The notes beneath the pieces were generated by a model, which was given only the letters and a program-made list of their open reading frames with translations, made no database searches and had not been told where the DNA came from. A stretch of 38,304 bases of DNA. It comes from Chara braunii. Its lineage: Eukaryota > Streptophyta > Charophyceae > Charales > Characeae. The stretch spans positions 175,732-214,035 of the forward strand of contig BFEA01000182.1 of NCBI GenBank assembly GCA_003427395.1, given 5' to 3'. The position numbers and the translations under genes were made by a program. Below are positions 1 through 10,635 of this stretch, piece after piece (within the stretch, counting starts at the first letter, position 1; every line of letters starts with the position of its first letter).

Positions 1-81
<81 letters not shown>

Positions 82-91
82 CTCTCTCTCC
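1..91. repeat. (TC)n microsatellite, element A
   Basis: An almost pure TC dinucleotide run opens the window and grades into a C/T-rich stretch up to about 125. Element B has the same tract at the same place, directly after its LTR, so it belongs to the family and is not a random host microsatellite. The left edge is the window edge, so its true length is unknown. Confidence 0.97.
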
Positions 92-125
92 CCCTCGCCT
101 CCTCTCTGCCCTCGCTCTCTTTCTC

Positions 126-2993
126 CCGTGGTCCTTGATCCTTAACTCTCACCTCGTCCCTTCCCTTCCATGGCGCGTAACTAACCTCTACCCTCACCTG
201 TTACATTGTCAGGGGACGAACAATAATGAACTTGATCCTCACTTGGAGGAAAGCGAGGGCAAGGGGAGGGCAGTCGGTCCTTTGTGCCACCAAGAAGGAA
301 AAGCGCCAAACTGTTGTGGGCATGGGAGAAAGCGGAAAGGAGTACTGTTTTTGTAACAAGGTCAGTTGGACTCAACCATCTTCCCCGACTGCTTGACTAA
401 GGTGAAGGCATGGTTTGCTTGAAGGAAGATGAAAGACAACCTAAGGAACATGAAGGGCAAAGGAAACTTAGGCATGTGGGAAGGGGCGATGTGTTGACCC
501 CAACGGGGATTGCATTTGGTGTTTGCTCGCGTGGTCTTGTGCAGGTGAGTGTCCGGGATGGGTTGAGCAGGATTGGATCCGCAGAAAACACGGGCAAGGA
601 TGGAGGAACGGGATAAGGGAAGAGTTTAGACTTAGCCTAACTATGAATGCGGGATGCAACTGAGGGTTGGATGCTTGGATGAATGGCGGATGGCGTGGTA
701 CGGTTTGCAGGGTGACTGAACGGGATGACTCTCTTGTGTGCAATACCAGGCGCTGAAAGACTAAGGGCAACTCCGGATAGGTGAATGCGATGCTAGCGGC
801 TCAAGCAAAAAAATATACATCAGCTAGGGGTCCGGGCGGTGCCACTCCACCCCGAGGATGCCGCAGGGGCGATCTTGAGTCGCTAGGCTTAGTGAAAAGG
901 TGTGTGGTCCAATGGATAACGCTTGGTCTACACACGAAATGAAGATAAACTCTCAATGAATTCCCTAGATTGTCTGCGTATTGGAAGGAGCAATTGCTTG
1001 GTCAGACGGAAAAGAATCGAGCAAATGCCACGAGTGCCTAAAGAGCTACCATCGAGAGCGGAGCTACATCCCCCAATGTAAAGCCCTCTCGCAAGTGGTC
1101 ATCCCCATCCATCTCATAACACTAGGTGGGGGTGCCCCTGGGACGAACGACCCGCGCCCTGAGCGTGAGNGTGGGCGGGTCGAGCCAAATGGGACCCGCA
1201 GTGGGGTCGACTCAGGCTCGAAAGTCCTTCAGGATACGGCCCCTACAAAAATGGTGGAGATGCCGAGTATGGGTTAAACTGATCCATACGGTCTCGAGGG
1301 GGGGCCCGACGCACGACCGTGAACATAAACATTAAGAGAAGGAACGAGGACTTGTGTATGCTTTATCCCTTGAGTGAATCAGATCTGAGGGCGGCTGGGC
1401 GCATGGCAAGGCCAGGCCTGGAGAAATAACATGCATGCTCGCACACTTGATCAGCCATCTCCCTTGGAGGTGATTCTAGTCCTCCTTCCTTCGGGCTGAT
1501 GTTTGTCAGACCAGGGAAGCCTTGGGCAAGCCACAGGTCGACCCTTCCTCTTCGTGTGAAAGAAGGGCTCCGGTTAGCTGGCAGGCGATTGGGATTCTGG
1601 GCTAGTCCGGGTTCCGATGAAAATCCCGTTGCGGGGTGATCCGACCGACACAGGTGCTCTCCTTCCTATTCTTCGGAGCCCAGCGGGCTCCGTGCACCGC
1701 ACTTAACTGCTTGAAGGAACCTCATATGAACACAAAGGGTAATCGAGAAGAAACAATCCTGCCCTATGAACGGACACACGAAGTGAAGATAAGAGGAATG
1801 AAGGGAGTTGCTAGACTCCAAGAAAACTAGCTCACCTTTGAAGATGCGCACGAAAAAGAATCGGGCACTATGTATGGAAGTTAGGGGTGAGTGACACACA
1901 CTGTCCTGAGTAAAAACCTGTGAGCAATGGGTAGGAAGCGCTGGGTGTACCAAGGGAAAGGCACTTGTTCTATGTGTGTCCCACTAGGGACTTCTGATTG
2001 CATGATGGGGATTCGAGCATCCTGCCATTTGGAAGGAAAGGAGGGGTCTGCACCGGCCACTGTGGGTTGTCAAACGTCGTTCTCCTTTGCAGGCTGTCGT
2101 TTGTTCGTATGCGGGGGTCAGGCCACCGAGCTGTCTAACGAGAGTTTGTCACGCCGGGTGCTTAATAGCATCCTCGTCCGCGCGGTGACGGGCTTCGGCT
2201 CGGTTGATCTGCCGGACGGGGTGTGAAACGTTTTCTTAGGCGGGGCCTAGCCTGTGGACTGGTCGAGGGAGTACTGCTGCATGCGGGCAAAGACGGAGCC
2301 TCGGAGACGATTAGTAGCTTCTCGTAGTTTGGTTTGGGAAAGGTTGTTCCTTGTCAGATCGATGGAAGTGAATTCCTGGACGGCTGGCTCCAATGGCCCT
2401 ACCGAGATGTGCGGGGTGATTCCCGAGATTAACGGTGGGTACACGAGCGGCAAGTCGGGATGGGGTATTCTGGGCAAGAAGGTGAGGGCGACCCCCCACT
2501 GGAGTCTGCGTACCGCGCTTGCGACGGTTGAGCTGTGCTTGAGGTATGGGATAAAACTCTGCCGATAGTAACAATGGAGAGACCATTTTCGGGGAGAAGG
2601 TCGGTGAGGAGATGACCGACCTGTGTGCGATGTTTGCCTGAATTTTGCTTTTTGTGTCTCCCTCTGTGAAGCTGCCTGATGAATGTTGGGATGGGAACTA
2701 AGCTTCTAGTCTATTCTCAACCCCCGCCTAAGTCTGCACGAGTGAGAGAACATCAAGATAAGGCTGGATAGGAGTCGGAAGAAAATGGAACCAAGAAAAG
2801 GGAATGCTAGCCGCTAGTGATCGATTGGGGGTGTGGTAGGGCAATGGAGCCCGGGAAGTGGGTAGGAAAAGGTTAGGAAGGCCCGGATGAGGGGTCTGAA
2901 AACAATTCTCATCTAGGAGAAGGAGGCAATCTGATCAAGAGGGGGCCATGTGGTGCTCTCTTGTGAAAAACAGGACGGGAGCCGGCAAACAAG
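126..2993 (+). other. Non-coding leader of element A
   Basis: About 2.9 kb lies between the CT tract and ORF1. It aligns along its length with 14915-17792 of element B. Open frames here are short and not kept in frame between copies. For example, the frame opening at 1927 is shifted in B by a one-base difference in a G run. What is conserved instead is hairpins (900-935, and GAGCCCAGYGGGCTC near 1676) and splice-acceptor-like sites: CTAAC at 181-185 followed by CAG at 210-212, and TCTCCTTTGCAG ending at 2092. An isolated ambiguous base is at 1170. It is probably a structured, possibly spliced, 5' untranslated leader. Confidence 0.7.
900..935 (+). promoter_or_regulatory. Conserved leader hairpin, copy A
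   Basis: GTGTGTGG at 900-907 pairs with the reverse complement ending at 935 (one G-T pair), then one T-T mismatch, then CCAA pairs with TTGG. The stem has about 12 pairs with a loop near 913-923. The homologous element B sequence (15694-15728) keeps the fold with paired base changes. This suggests an RNA element; its function is unknown. Confidence 0.6.
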
Positions 2994-3806
2994 ATGGCGC
3001 GATGGTTGTCACCCCCTGTCTATTCTAGCGGTCCGGAAGTACCCATAGACAGAAGGGAAGGGGTATTTGCTGTTCTCCCAGAGGAAGGGACGTGGACGGA
3101 CCTGGAACCAGCCTATGAAACTGTGATGCTGGATGAAAAGGACGCGTTCCTCTGGATAGAGACAATCTGGACTAAGGTCAGCCTGACAAGACTTTCACCC
3201 AGCCTGATGGACCTAGAATTTCGGGGAACGGTGGAAGCTCGAGGATGGGTCTACGTATCTCAGGAAATGGANAATGCAATGGTAGTGGGACTAGTATTGG
3301 GCACGGCACCAGATCAGTTGTTTGAGCAAGCGGAACGGGAAGTGGTATGGGCGACATGCCAGCGGGCGGAGATGGAGATGGAAAACTTTGAGGTGCGAGT
3401 GGAACTCGGAGATCGAAAAAATATGAGACGTCCTCTTAGGACAATGAGGTGTGTGTTACCTCCGTTCTTGGTGGATGCGGTCTTTGGGACCAAGGATAGA
3501 TTGGAGCGGATATGTCAGTCGATGACGCGCTTGACACTGTACCAGCGTGCTCGGCAGAATTTCTTTAGACTGTCGGTGGAAGTGGGGCCGTTTGAGGGGA
3601 ACTGGGCGAAGGAACTAGCTGAGGTACTAAACCTCCTCAGCGCGGATGAAATCTTTGTCCCTAGCCCGGTGCATTGGCAGATAATCTATCAGAATTTGGC
3701 GGCAGGGGAAACCTTCTTAGAGGGACTAAAGGAGTTGTTCTCAGAAGGGGAGTAAAATTTCAGTGATAGTGATGAGGAGGACGAAGTAGAGGATTGGGAC
3801 TTCTAA
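2994..3806 (+). pseudogene. Accessory ORF1, copy A (270 codons, one stop)
   Basis: This is the first of four paralogous ORFs between leader and gag; I recognise no known family. It opens with MARWLSPP in a context identical to element B (AACAAGATGGCG) and runs in one frame to a TAA at 3804-3806. That is exactly the 813 bp of the B copy. A TAA at 3753-3755 cuts off the acidic tail, which ends in EDWDF in both copies. Shared blocks in order: FLWIE..W; EARGWVYVSQ; RCVLPPFLVDAVFG; FFRLSVEVGPFEGNWA.EL; and a C-terminal GE.FL.G....L block. No signal peptide or membrane segment is evident. A candidate acceptor CAG lies at 2971-2973, 20 nt upstream. Codon 93 contains an ambiguous base (3272). Confidence 0.8.
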
Positions 3807-3864
3807 AAAGGGGGGCGGGGACTTACCCAGGGACGGGATGTCGACTATGTGCAGGTAGGGAGCG

Positions 3865-4611
3865 ATGGCCCAAAAATTTCTGCTGTGGGACTGCACATGG
3901 GAACCAAGGCGAGCCAGAGGTAGGGTGGAAATGTCTATACCGATGGGTAATGAATGGAAGAGGACCACGTGTGACTGGCGGGGGTATGAGATCGTGCCAG
4001 AGCTATCATACCTATGGATAGAACGTGTCTGGAACCCATTGAGGGAAGAGAAAGGATGGGAAGATATCACAGAAAGGAAAGTTGAGTCCGTTGGGACGGT
4101 CGTCTTGTCAGAGCAGGGGTGGCATCTGTTCTGCACCACACTTGCTGCGGGACAAAATTTGATGTGGCTTTTGGAGGGTGCCGAGGCAAGGACTCGAAAG
4201 GCAGGAGAAAGGTTCGCCAACAAAGGTTGGGATGAGGTTAGTAGTAGAGTTGTGATGGGAGGATGGAAGGAATTTAAGCCGCCCTGCGCATGGACCAAGA
4301 CCTGGGTGCCGGAATTCGTCGCGGACTGGTCTGGGGGCTTTGATCACGTTGCGGAAGTAGCCGGCACTATGGAGCGGATACACGTAAACTGTGCATGGTT
4401 GGCAGAAGAATTCTATAAAATGTCCCTGAAACTCAGACCTTTCCATGGCGACAGAGCCCGGGAGGTCCTTACCATTTTGGACATCGAGAGGAATGACCGG
4501 CTGGAAGTAGCCCAGGAAATTAGGGACGTCATAATCCGCCGGGAAGTAGCAGCGACACCGTGCTATGTGGATGATGTGTTCCAACTATTTGAGGTGCTGT
4601 GGTTCGACTAA
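3865..4611 (+). CDS. Accessory ORF2, copy A (248 aa, intact)
   Basis: This is the only accessory ORF in the window that is open from start to stop. It starts MAQKFLLW (ATGGCC context), with a TGTGCAG at 3848-3854 just upstream; element B keeps that TGTGCAG at the same place. It shares the block order of ORF1, ORF3 and ORF4: LSYLWIERVWNP; VESVGTVVLSE.GWHLF; a P.FVADW block in place of LPPFLVD; FYKMSLKLRPFHGDRA.EVL.IL; and IIRREVA...CYVDDVFQLFE. No transmembrane segment, signal peptide or known catalytic motif is visible. Differences from the B copy are often at third codon positions, as expected for a gene that was under selection. Its role is unknown; an element-encoded accessory protein is my inference. 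Confidence 0.75.
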   Translation: MAQKFLLWDCTWEPRRARGRVEMSIPMGNEWKRTTCDWRGYEIVPELSYLWIERVWNPLREEKGWEDITERKVESVGTVVLSEQGWHLFCTTLAAGQNLMWLLEGAEARTRKAGERFANKGWDEVSSRVVMGGWKEFKPPCAWTKTWVPEFVADWSGGFDHVAEVAGTMERIHVNCAWLAEEFYKMSLKLRPFHGDRAREVLTILDIERNDRLEVAQEIRDVIIRREVAATPCYVDDVFQLFEVLWFD

Positions 4612-4736
4612 AAAGAGCAATCAAGTCGTGGGGCCAGGCAGGCATGAGGAAATTGCTAAGATAAGGGGTTGGGATGTCTGGCCATTGTAGGACTCAGTGT
4701 GGATTGCAAGAGAGAAGACCAAGGACAAGAGCGCAG

Positions 4737-5510
4737 ATGGCGCAAAGAAGGACGTTCCTTGAGGACCGCCCGCTGGGCATTGAGCCGCCTAGGGATGTGG
4801 ATTGTAGGATAGAAATTAGCCTGCCCACCGCAAATGAGGGATGACACCCGGTGGTGGATTGGGTCGGGGTTGAACTTGTGAAAAACATGGTTTACCTAGT
4901 GACGAGGGTTGAATGGCGTGCGGATGAGAATGGGGAATGGAACCCGGACCCGCGGGGACATGTGCGGGCGGAAGGGGGGCTGTATGTATCAGAGGATGGG
5001 TGGTTGGAGTTCAGAGTCCGGTTGGCATCAGGAGAAGACCCGCTGAGTATGTTGGAAAGGGCATGGCAGTTAGTATGGCGAGTGGGATTCGAGTTCGCGG
5101 ATCCAGGAAGTGACGACATAACGGCGGACCTTAGGGTAGCCATGGTCGGGAGTTTTAAATTGCTTAGTGCGAATGTATGAATGAGGTTGCCACCCTTTCT
5201 GGTGGGGAAATTGGGCAATCTGGAACTTATTAGACGAGCGGTAGCCGACCTCGCGAATCTGACGTATGAAGATGGGATGGTACATCGAGAATATTATCGG
5301 GCCTTCCTAGAAATAGGGTCGTTCAGCGGTGAACAGAGGTATGAGGTGCTGTGCATCCTACGCGCTGTGTTTAGTACTAGGCCAAGGGCTCCAGTCGTTA
5401 GTAGTGAAGTCCTGTGGGGTATCGTTCGACGGGAAATAAGTCGAGGGATGGCGTACGTGGATGATCTGTGCCGATTGTATGAGCCGACAGAAATGGGAAC
5501 GGGTCAGTAA
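4737..5510 (+). pseudogene. Accessory ORF3, copy A (258 codons, two stops)
   Basis: It starts MAQRRTFLEDRP, directly after a CAG at 4734-4736. The frame runs to a TAA at 5508-5510 with TGA codons at 4842-4844 and 5178-5180. The second falls where element B has CGG, just before the LPPFLV block. Blocks shared with its paralogues: MVYLV...EW; GGLYVSEDGW; LPPFLVGKLG; YYRAFLEIGSFSGEQ.YEVL.IL; IVRREISRG.AYVDDLCRLYE. Family unknown. The matching frame in B has a single stop elsewhere, so the ancestral gene was probably open throughout. Confidence 0.75.
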
Positions 5511-5654
5511 AAGGGTTGAGGAAAGGAAAGAGAATAGAGAGGAAAAGAAGCTTCAAGCTAAAGACCGGGGAATATTCGGGCGGGAGCTGAAGATTAAATG
5601 AAATAACTAAATTCGCTTGTTGTTTAAACTGTGCAAGAGACCATTAAGCCAAAA

Positions 5655-6440
5655 ATGGCGGCGAGACGCGCTCGGATGTTACGACGGCCCACGTACCCGC
5701 GGCCACCCATGGAAAGTGGAGGTGGATGAGAGGTATCGCTCCCAGCAAGCTACATGGTCTGAGGACTGGATACCGAATGGAGGGCCGTGACCTTGGGAAG
5801 GGATCAGGTGTTCATGATAGTGGAATGTTTGTGGGATGGTATGAGGATTAATAGGGGACCAGGGGACGATCTGTACACCGACCTTAAGGTGACAAGGACC
5901 GTATACCTGTCGGAACTGGGGTGGTACACGTTGGGAACGAAATTGGCACTGGGACACGGGTTGTTACCAATCTTCCAGAGGGCTACTAGGATACTCAACC
6001 GGATAGGCCAGGAAGTGCGGGGGAGAAGGAACGTGGGATTGAGAACCCAAGTGGAGGTAGGAGGTTGGCGAGAATTTAAGGCCCCAATGACATGATTGAG
6101 GTGCCGAGTCCCCCGCTTCATGGTGGACCTGGTATTCGGTAGCCTCAAGAGAGCCAGGGACCTGGTGGATTCGACTCTGGTCTGGATCCACCACTTCCAG
6201 CCACAAACGACGAGAATGTTTTACGACGTATCGGTCAAGCATGGGCCGTTCTGGGGGAATCGGGCCTTGGAACTGCTTGACCTTATTGAAAGTTTGATAT
6301 TCGACTTGCCTCGCCTGACTTTTGAGGAATATGAACCGATAATCGTAAGGGAAATAGAGATGGGAGAAAACTACCTTGCTGGGGTGGATGACCTGTTCGA
6401 GGGACCAGATGAGCAAGGCAGGCCTGAGGGACCAACATGA
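5655..6440 (+). pseudogene. Accessory ORF4, copy A (262 codons, three stops)
   Basis: It starts MAARRARMLRRP (ATGGCG context) with a basic, proline-rich N terminus that B shares. In-frame TGA codons occur at 5727-5729 (element B has CGA), 5760-5762 (B has CGG) and 6093-6095 (B has CCG). The frame ends at TGA 6438-6440. Shared blocks: VFMIVECLW; TVYLSELGWYTLG.KLALGH; CRVPRFMVDLVFGS; MFYDVSVKHGPFWGNRALELL; IIVREIEMGENYLAGVDDLFE. The upstream region has TGTGCAAG at 5630-5637 where B has a clear CAG. It is broken, and its family is unknown. Confidence 0.75.
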
Positions 6441-6858
6441 GAAAATGTGTCGGAGAAAGATATGGAAATAAGGGATGGGTACTAAGATAAAAAGGCAGCC
6501 ATCAACAAAAAAAGGGGGGGGGCAGTGGTTGGAGTTCCGTCCGACCAGAAAAGTCTGGGGCATTTGGAGGTCGAAAAGCCAAAAGGGTCATCCTCGATAA
6601 GGAAGCCACTGGGCCCAAACACCGCCCTAAGAGCCAAAGCGCGGCAGTAATAAAATGTCGAACAGCGGTGGCAAGTCCCCTGACAGAAAAAAACCTGAAG
6701 GACGCCCTGGGAAAGAAAAGTCAGGAGAGTCGTACCGAGTAATCTAAGGCACAAAAAGCTTGGGAATAGGCGGTTTTTAGGGTCGGGGCTAGGGCGGTTA
6801 TGAACAACCGGCCATTTTTCGTTAAAAAAAAAATTATATGTGCAGGCGAGGTAAAGGA
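6441..6858 (+). other. Spacer between ORF4 and gag, copy A
   Basis: About 420 bp without a supportable ORF. It includes G- and A-runs near 6510 and 6827. It ends with TATATGTGCAG (CAG at 6843-6845) 13 nt before the gag ATG, another acceptor-like site like those upstream of the accessory ORFs. Confidence 0.5.
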
Positions 6859-8502
6859 ATGGCGACTGAAGAAGGGATCGATGACCATCAGAGCGGAGGG
6901 AATCAGGGCACGAATGGGGATGGAGAACGAAACGAGGGATCAGCCAGAGATCGAGAGTCAGCCAAACTGGAAGGAACCCGAGAAGACGGGAAAGACCTCT
7001 CAACTGGAGAAAGCTCGGGGAAAGCTGGGAGTAGCAAAAGGGGACCTCAGGAAAACAGGGAAGGGGGAAATGATATGAGAACAAGCCCTCGGAACTCAGC
7101 TGGAACCACCCCTAAAAAGACGAAAGTTTCGGATGCCCGTCGTAAACTGGCAGAGTAGAAAAATCGGACTGCAGAATTTAAGGCAAGGCTTATCGAGCAG
7201 ATGATGGCCGAGGATGAGGAGGACCCCCAGGGCGCAGGGTCACGTGAGGGACGCAGGATCGGTCAGGACGAGGCCAGTTATGGAGGAAAGGATAATAGCC
7301 ACAAGGGAACACCTAACAAGAAGGGGAACGACAAGAACGATCCCCCGGCGGAAGGGACGGAAAACGCTATGACCCCACCCGCCATTGACAGCGGCACTCG
7401 CCGACTGTCCGCCACGCCAAAAGTAACAGGGTCGTGCGATGGACTCTGGAGCCTTAGGGAAAGGGTGTTAGGATGGTTTGACCCAGAAGGAATGCCGAAA
7501 ACCATGGAGAAGCAGAAGGAAAGTAAGTAAGGGGAACGGACTAGTGCTGCTGGAGAAGCGGGTAGCTCCGATGGTGGTCTCAAGAGGATAGTCGCCACCC
7601 TCACCCGAGCACTAAACAAAAACTAGGGATAGCTCGCAGATGCAAAGAAGAAACTCACGTTCGTTGGAGCAAACATTACGGAGTTTCTAATAGACTATGA
7701 GAACCTAGCAGCCTTACTAAAATGGACGGAAGAGGAAAAGATGGATCACTTAGGCCAGCACGTGTCGCTAAGCTTGGGAAAGGACATTACGGTCATCGTC
7801 GCTTCCAGTGGATCATGGAAAGAAACTAGGAACGAGATGATGAGGAACTACCTGAAGGCAGAGAACATGGCAACAGAGGCCGAATTAGCAGCAATCCAGA
7901 GGAAAAACTATGCGACCTACAACAATTTCCTAAGAGCTTTTACGTTAGTGGCTCTACGAATTTCCGGGGTAACAGACCGCATAATGAGTAAATACTTTCT
8001 CAGGCAGTTCTTCGAGTTTGATAAGGATAAGATTTTGTCAGCATACCAGCAGACCAGCAAGTTTGAATACACAAGGGATGTGGATTTTAGTACGGTAACA
8101 GATCTTGCAAAGAAGACAGTGGTAACTAAGACCCTGGCCCTGCTTAAGGAAGGGGAGGTTATAGACCTGACCGGGAAGATGGGGTATAAGGTCAAAAAGG
8201 GAATAGAGAGCCTGCATGAAAGGGCGCACGGGGTTGAAAGCAAGATGGACAGAATGAAAAATGCGCTGTTAGTAATGCAGGCACAGGTGTCCCAACCCGC
8301 CCTCCCGCCCCAAGAAGCCGTAATATCGGCAGTAGTAGCCAATCGAGGTTTCCCCAGAAGGGACCCGGCCAATGAACAATGCAAATATTGTACAATGATC
8401 GGGCATTTCATGAGGACTTGTCCGAGACTTAACCAAGATATCATTAGACAGAGGTGCAGTAGGTCCCTCAAAGGTAAGATTCTCGAACCTCAGGGAGAGC
8501 GC
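6859..8502 (+). pseudogene. gag: gag, copy A (four stops, 3' end cut by LTR insertion)
   Basis: Gag forms the particle and binds RNA. The frame starts MATEEGIDDH, homologous to MATEDETCNH of element B, and stays in one frame for 548 codons with stops at 7156-7158, 7528-7530, 7624-7626 and 7630-7632. The N-terminal third is polar and low complexity. A conserved block LWSLRERVLGWFDPEG follows. The capsid-like core (about 7651-8230) includes TFVGANITEFLIDYENL and KYFLRQFFEFDKDKILSAYQ. A CCHC zinc knuckle of form C-x2-C-x4-H-x4-C lies at 8380-8421. The reading frame ends abruptly at the LTR of element B at 8503; the B copy continues for about 130 more codons. Confidence 0.85.
8498..8502. other. 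Candidate target-site duplication (left copy) for element B
   Basis: The five bases AGCGC immediately precede the LTR start TGTCGG. Ty3/gypsy integration commonly duplicates 5 bp. The right copy would lie beyond the window, after the 3' LTR, so this cannot be confirmed here. Confidence 0.35.
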
Positions 8503-9029
8503 TGTCGGGACTGGTGGGTCCCGAATAACTTTCCATCACTCGAGAGATTGAATACGGACAAATTGTGCACAACAGAGAAATCCAGAGTGAGACGAGATAA
8601 AGGATTAGGCCGCAGGAGGGAGTAATGCCCTGGGGCGAGAACCACAGAGGGAAAGAACTAAGCGGCAGCAAGCGAGTGAGCGCAGGAACAAGAGGTCGGG
8701 AGGGTCATCGGAATGCAATAAGACTAAGGCCAAAGGGCTCTTTGAACTAGCAATTGCAGTGCAACAGCAATAAGGGAATGAGGAAGTCCATGGATGGGCA
8801 GCCAGAAGCCGTGGGAAGCCAGGAAATGAGGGGCCAACGTGGGGGCCACCTACGAGAGCCTCGGAGCGAAGGCCCACGACCAAAGAGATCGGCACGCTTA
8901 AGGCGCGAGGAAAGACTAAGGAGAGGGGTCGCTATGGGGCGACAAGACGCCCAAGGGGCATGGGACACCTTGGGGAAAGGCACCCGGGGCCACGTGAGAC
9001 TAAGTAAAAATAATGGCATCCGGGGCGAA

Positions 9030-9112
9030 ATGTGTCGGGGACCGCCGACGGGACTAAGTGTCGGGGACCACTGGCGGGACTAAGTGTCAGGGACCACTGA
9101 CGGGACATATGG
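9030..9112. repeat. Short tandem repeat of hairpin units in LTR
   Basis: Three imperfect units of about 30 bp, each of the form GTGTCGGGGACCACYGACGGGACTAA, lie end to end. Each unit can fold (GTC.GGGACC with its near complement) and resembles the LTR terminus TGTCGGGACTGGCGGG. The 3' LTR has the same three units at about 34508-34602. Confidence 0.75.
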
Positions 9113-9689
9113 CGGAGACATGTGAAAGTCCCAAGAAGAAACGGCGGCACCGCATGAGGGAAAAATAATAATGCAAGGTGCACCGTCAAGATCGACATCT
9201 TGACGGCCAATAATATTAGCACCACTAGTGTAAGTACTAGTGGTGACAAATGGGAAGGTCAAAAGCAAAAGGAAAAGTAAAGAAAACTGAAGTGGGAGGC
9301 ATAGGAGCAATCCGAAAAATCTCGGATCAGCCTCCCTTAAGAAAATAGAGTCAAATAACACCCCCTGTGAAAAATAGCCCTCCGGGAGAAAATCGGAGTA
9401 GGACGAACCATTGTGGGAGAAATGTAGGAGTAAAAGGAGGCTTCCATGAATATGGGAAGACCATTATTGCAGTCCGAGAAATAACGGACTGCACCATGGG
9501 CATAGAGAGGGCCAAAACTAAGAGGAAGAGGCTAGAAAAGGGCCTTAACGGCCACTTCACATTTGACATCCTACAAAAAAGAAAGAAAAGAAAAGAAAAT
9601 GTGGGAGAATAAGACAAAAAAAGTGAGAGGGAGTGAGTGAGTTGGCCGTCAGTAGGGACTGCCATAGGTGGGGACTGACAAGTCTCTAC

Positions 9690-10635
9690 TGTCCAAGAAA
9701 GGAGGAGAAAAGAAAAGAAAAGAAAAGAAAAGAAAAGAGAAAAAAACCTTAACGGTAAAAAACGGTCACTTGGGGAGATTCGTCCGTGACCAGATTCATT
9801 CTGGAATATGGCGGTTACAAAGGGCTTAGATTTTCTTTGATTATTGCAGAGAAAATCAAAGAAAAGCAAGGCCCCATGCATCCGAAATAAAACGGATTAC
9901 ATGCATGAGGAGAAACACATGTTTTATGTGCATCAGGAGCCAAAATCAAGTCCGGATGCACTTGGGAGTTGACCGTTTTTTTTTCTTGTGAGTAAGGGCT
10001 AGTTGTAGGGAATTGGGGCTCAGGAATTAACCCCCATTGCAGTCCGAGTTGCAACGGACTGCATGGGGGAGAGAAAACACATGTTCTAGGTGCATCCAGA
10101 GCAAATATTGAGCCCGGATGCACTAGGAAATTGAACGCTTCATCTTCTTTTAACATGGGGCAAGTTGTGGGGCTGTGGGTGTAGAAAACAGCCATGACTG
10201 CAGTCCGAGAAATTACGGACTGCATGGGGATGTCATGGCTAAGGGGAAGTGGGCTACGGCAAGCCCGGAAGGCTAGAAAGGAGCAATTTCGGCAAGGGGC
10301 AAGTAAAAACGGTAAACGACGACCGTGAGATGAGATCTCACGGCGTAGAAAAATCGGCACACATGTAGAAATGATGGGACCACCAAGGACAATGGTCCCA
10401 AAAAAAAAATAAAAATGGGACGTCGTCCGGAATGTTGTCGGAGACCAAATGGATCCAAATAATAAAAATCGAAAAAAACGGGACACGCGTCGGCGGGACC
10501 ACCGACGGGACGAGGAAATGAAACTAGTATGGAGGAAGATGGCCGGGACTTGGGGTGTCCCAAGGGAACCGTGAGCAAGTACAAGGAATATTTATGCAAG
10601 CAAGCGACACCGTCGAGATCAAGGATCTAGACGGT
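9690..10635. repeat. LTR block nearly identical between both LTRs
   Basis: This block and 35186-36117 differ at only about four bases plus a length change in an AAAAG run. The LTR sequence on either side differs at roughly one base in twenty. The 3' copy of this block contains three isolated ambiguous bases (35766, 35791, 35883). Either gene conversion or assembly consensus between repeat copies could cause this. Confidence 0.7.
9704..9738. repeat. (AAAAG)n microsatellite in LTR
   Basis: About six to seven AAAAG units lie here; the 3' LTR at 35201-35220 has fewer units. Confidence 0.9.

Larger units (their letters stand above)
1..8502 (+). mobile_element. Element A: 5' internal part of a giant Ty3/gypsy LTR retrotransposon, interrupted by element B
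   Basis: This stretch matches the internal region of element B (about 14.83-23.5 kb) in the same order: CT microsatellite, long leader, four accessory ORFs, spacer, gag. The copy enters the window already inside the internal region, so its own 5' LTR must lie upstream. It stops at 8502, a few codons after the gag zinc knuckle, where an LTR of element B begins with TGTCGGGAC. No polypurine tract precedes that LTR, so this is not the natural 3' end of element A. Nested insertion of B into A's gag is the simplest reading. A and B differ far more from each other than B's two LTRs do, so they are separate sublineages. Confidence 0.85.

Noticed and set aside
900-935. tRNA-Arg-like stretch (TGGTCCAATGGATAACGC resembles a tRNA D arm)
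   Set aside because: No T-arm GGTTCRA sequence, anticodon stem or acceptor stem follows, and the B copy loses the resemblance while keeping a simple hairpin.
1927-2226. 99-codon plus-strand frame in leader A (MGRKRWVYQG)
   Set aside because: The B copy starts similarly but shifts frame after about 35 codons and soon meets a stop; similarity is at DNA level across the whole leader.
9815-10486. Minus-strand 223-codon open frame in the LTR, repeated at 35298-35969
   Set aside because: Its identity in both LTRs reflects the near-identical DNA block, not protein selection; it runs across the hairpins and has no known domain.
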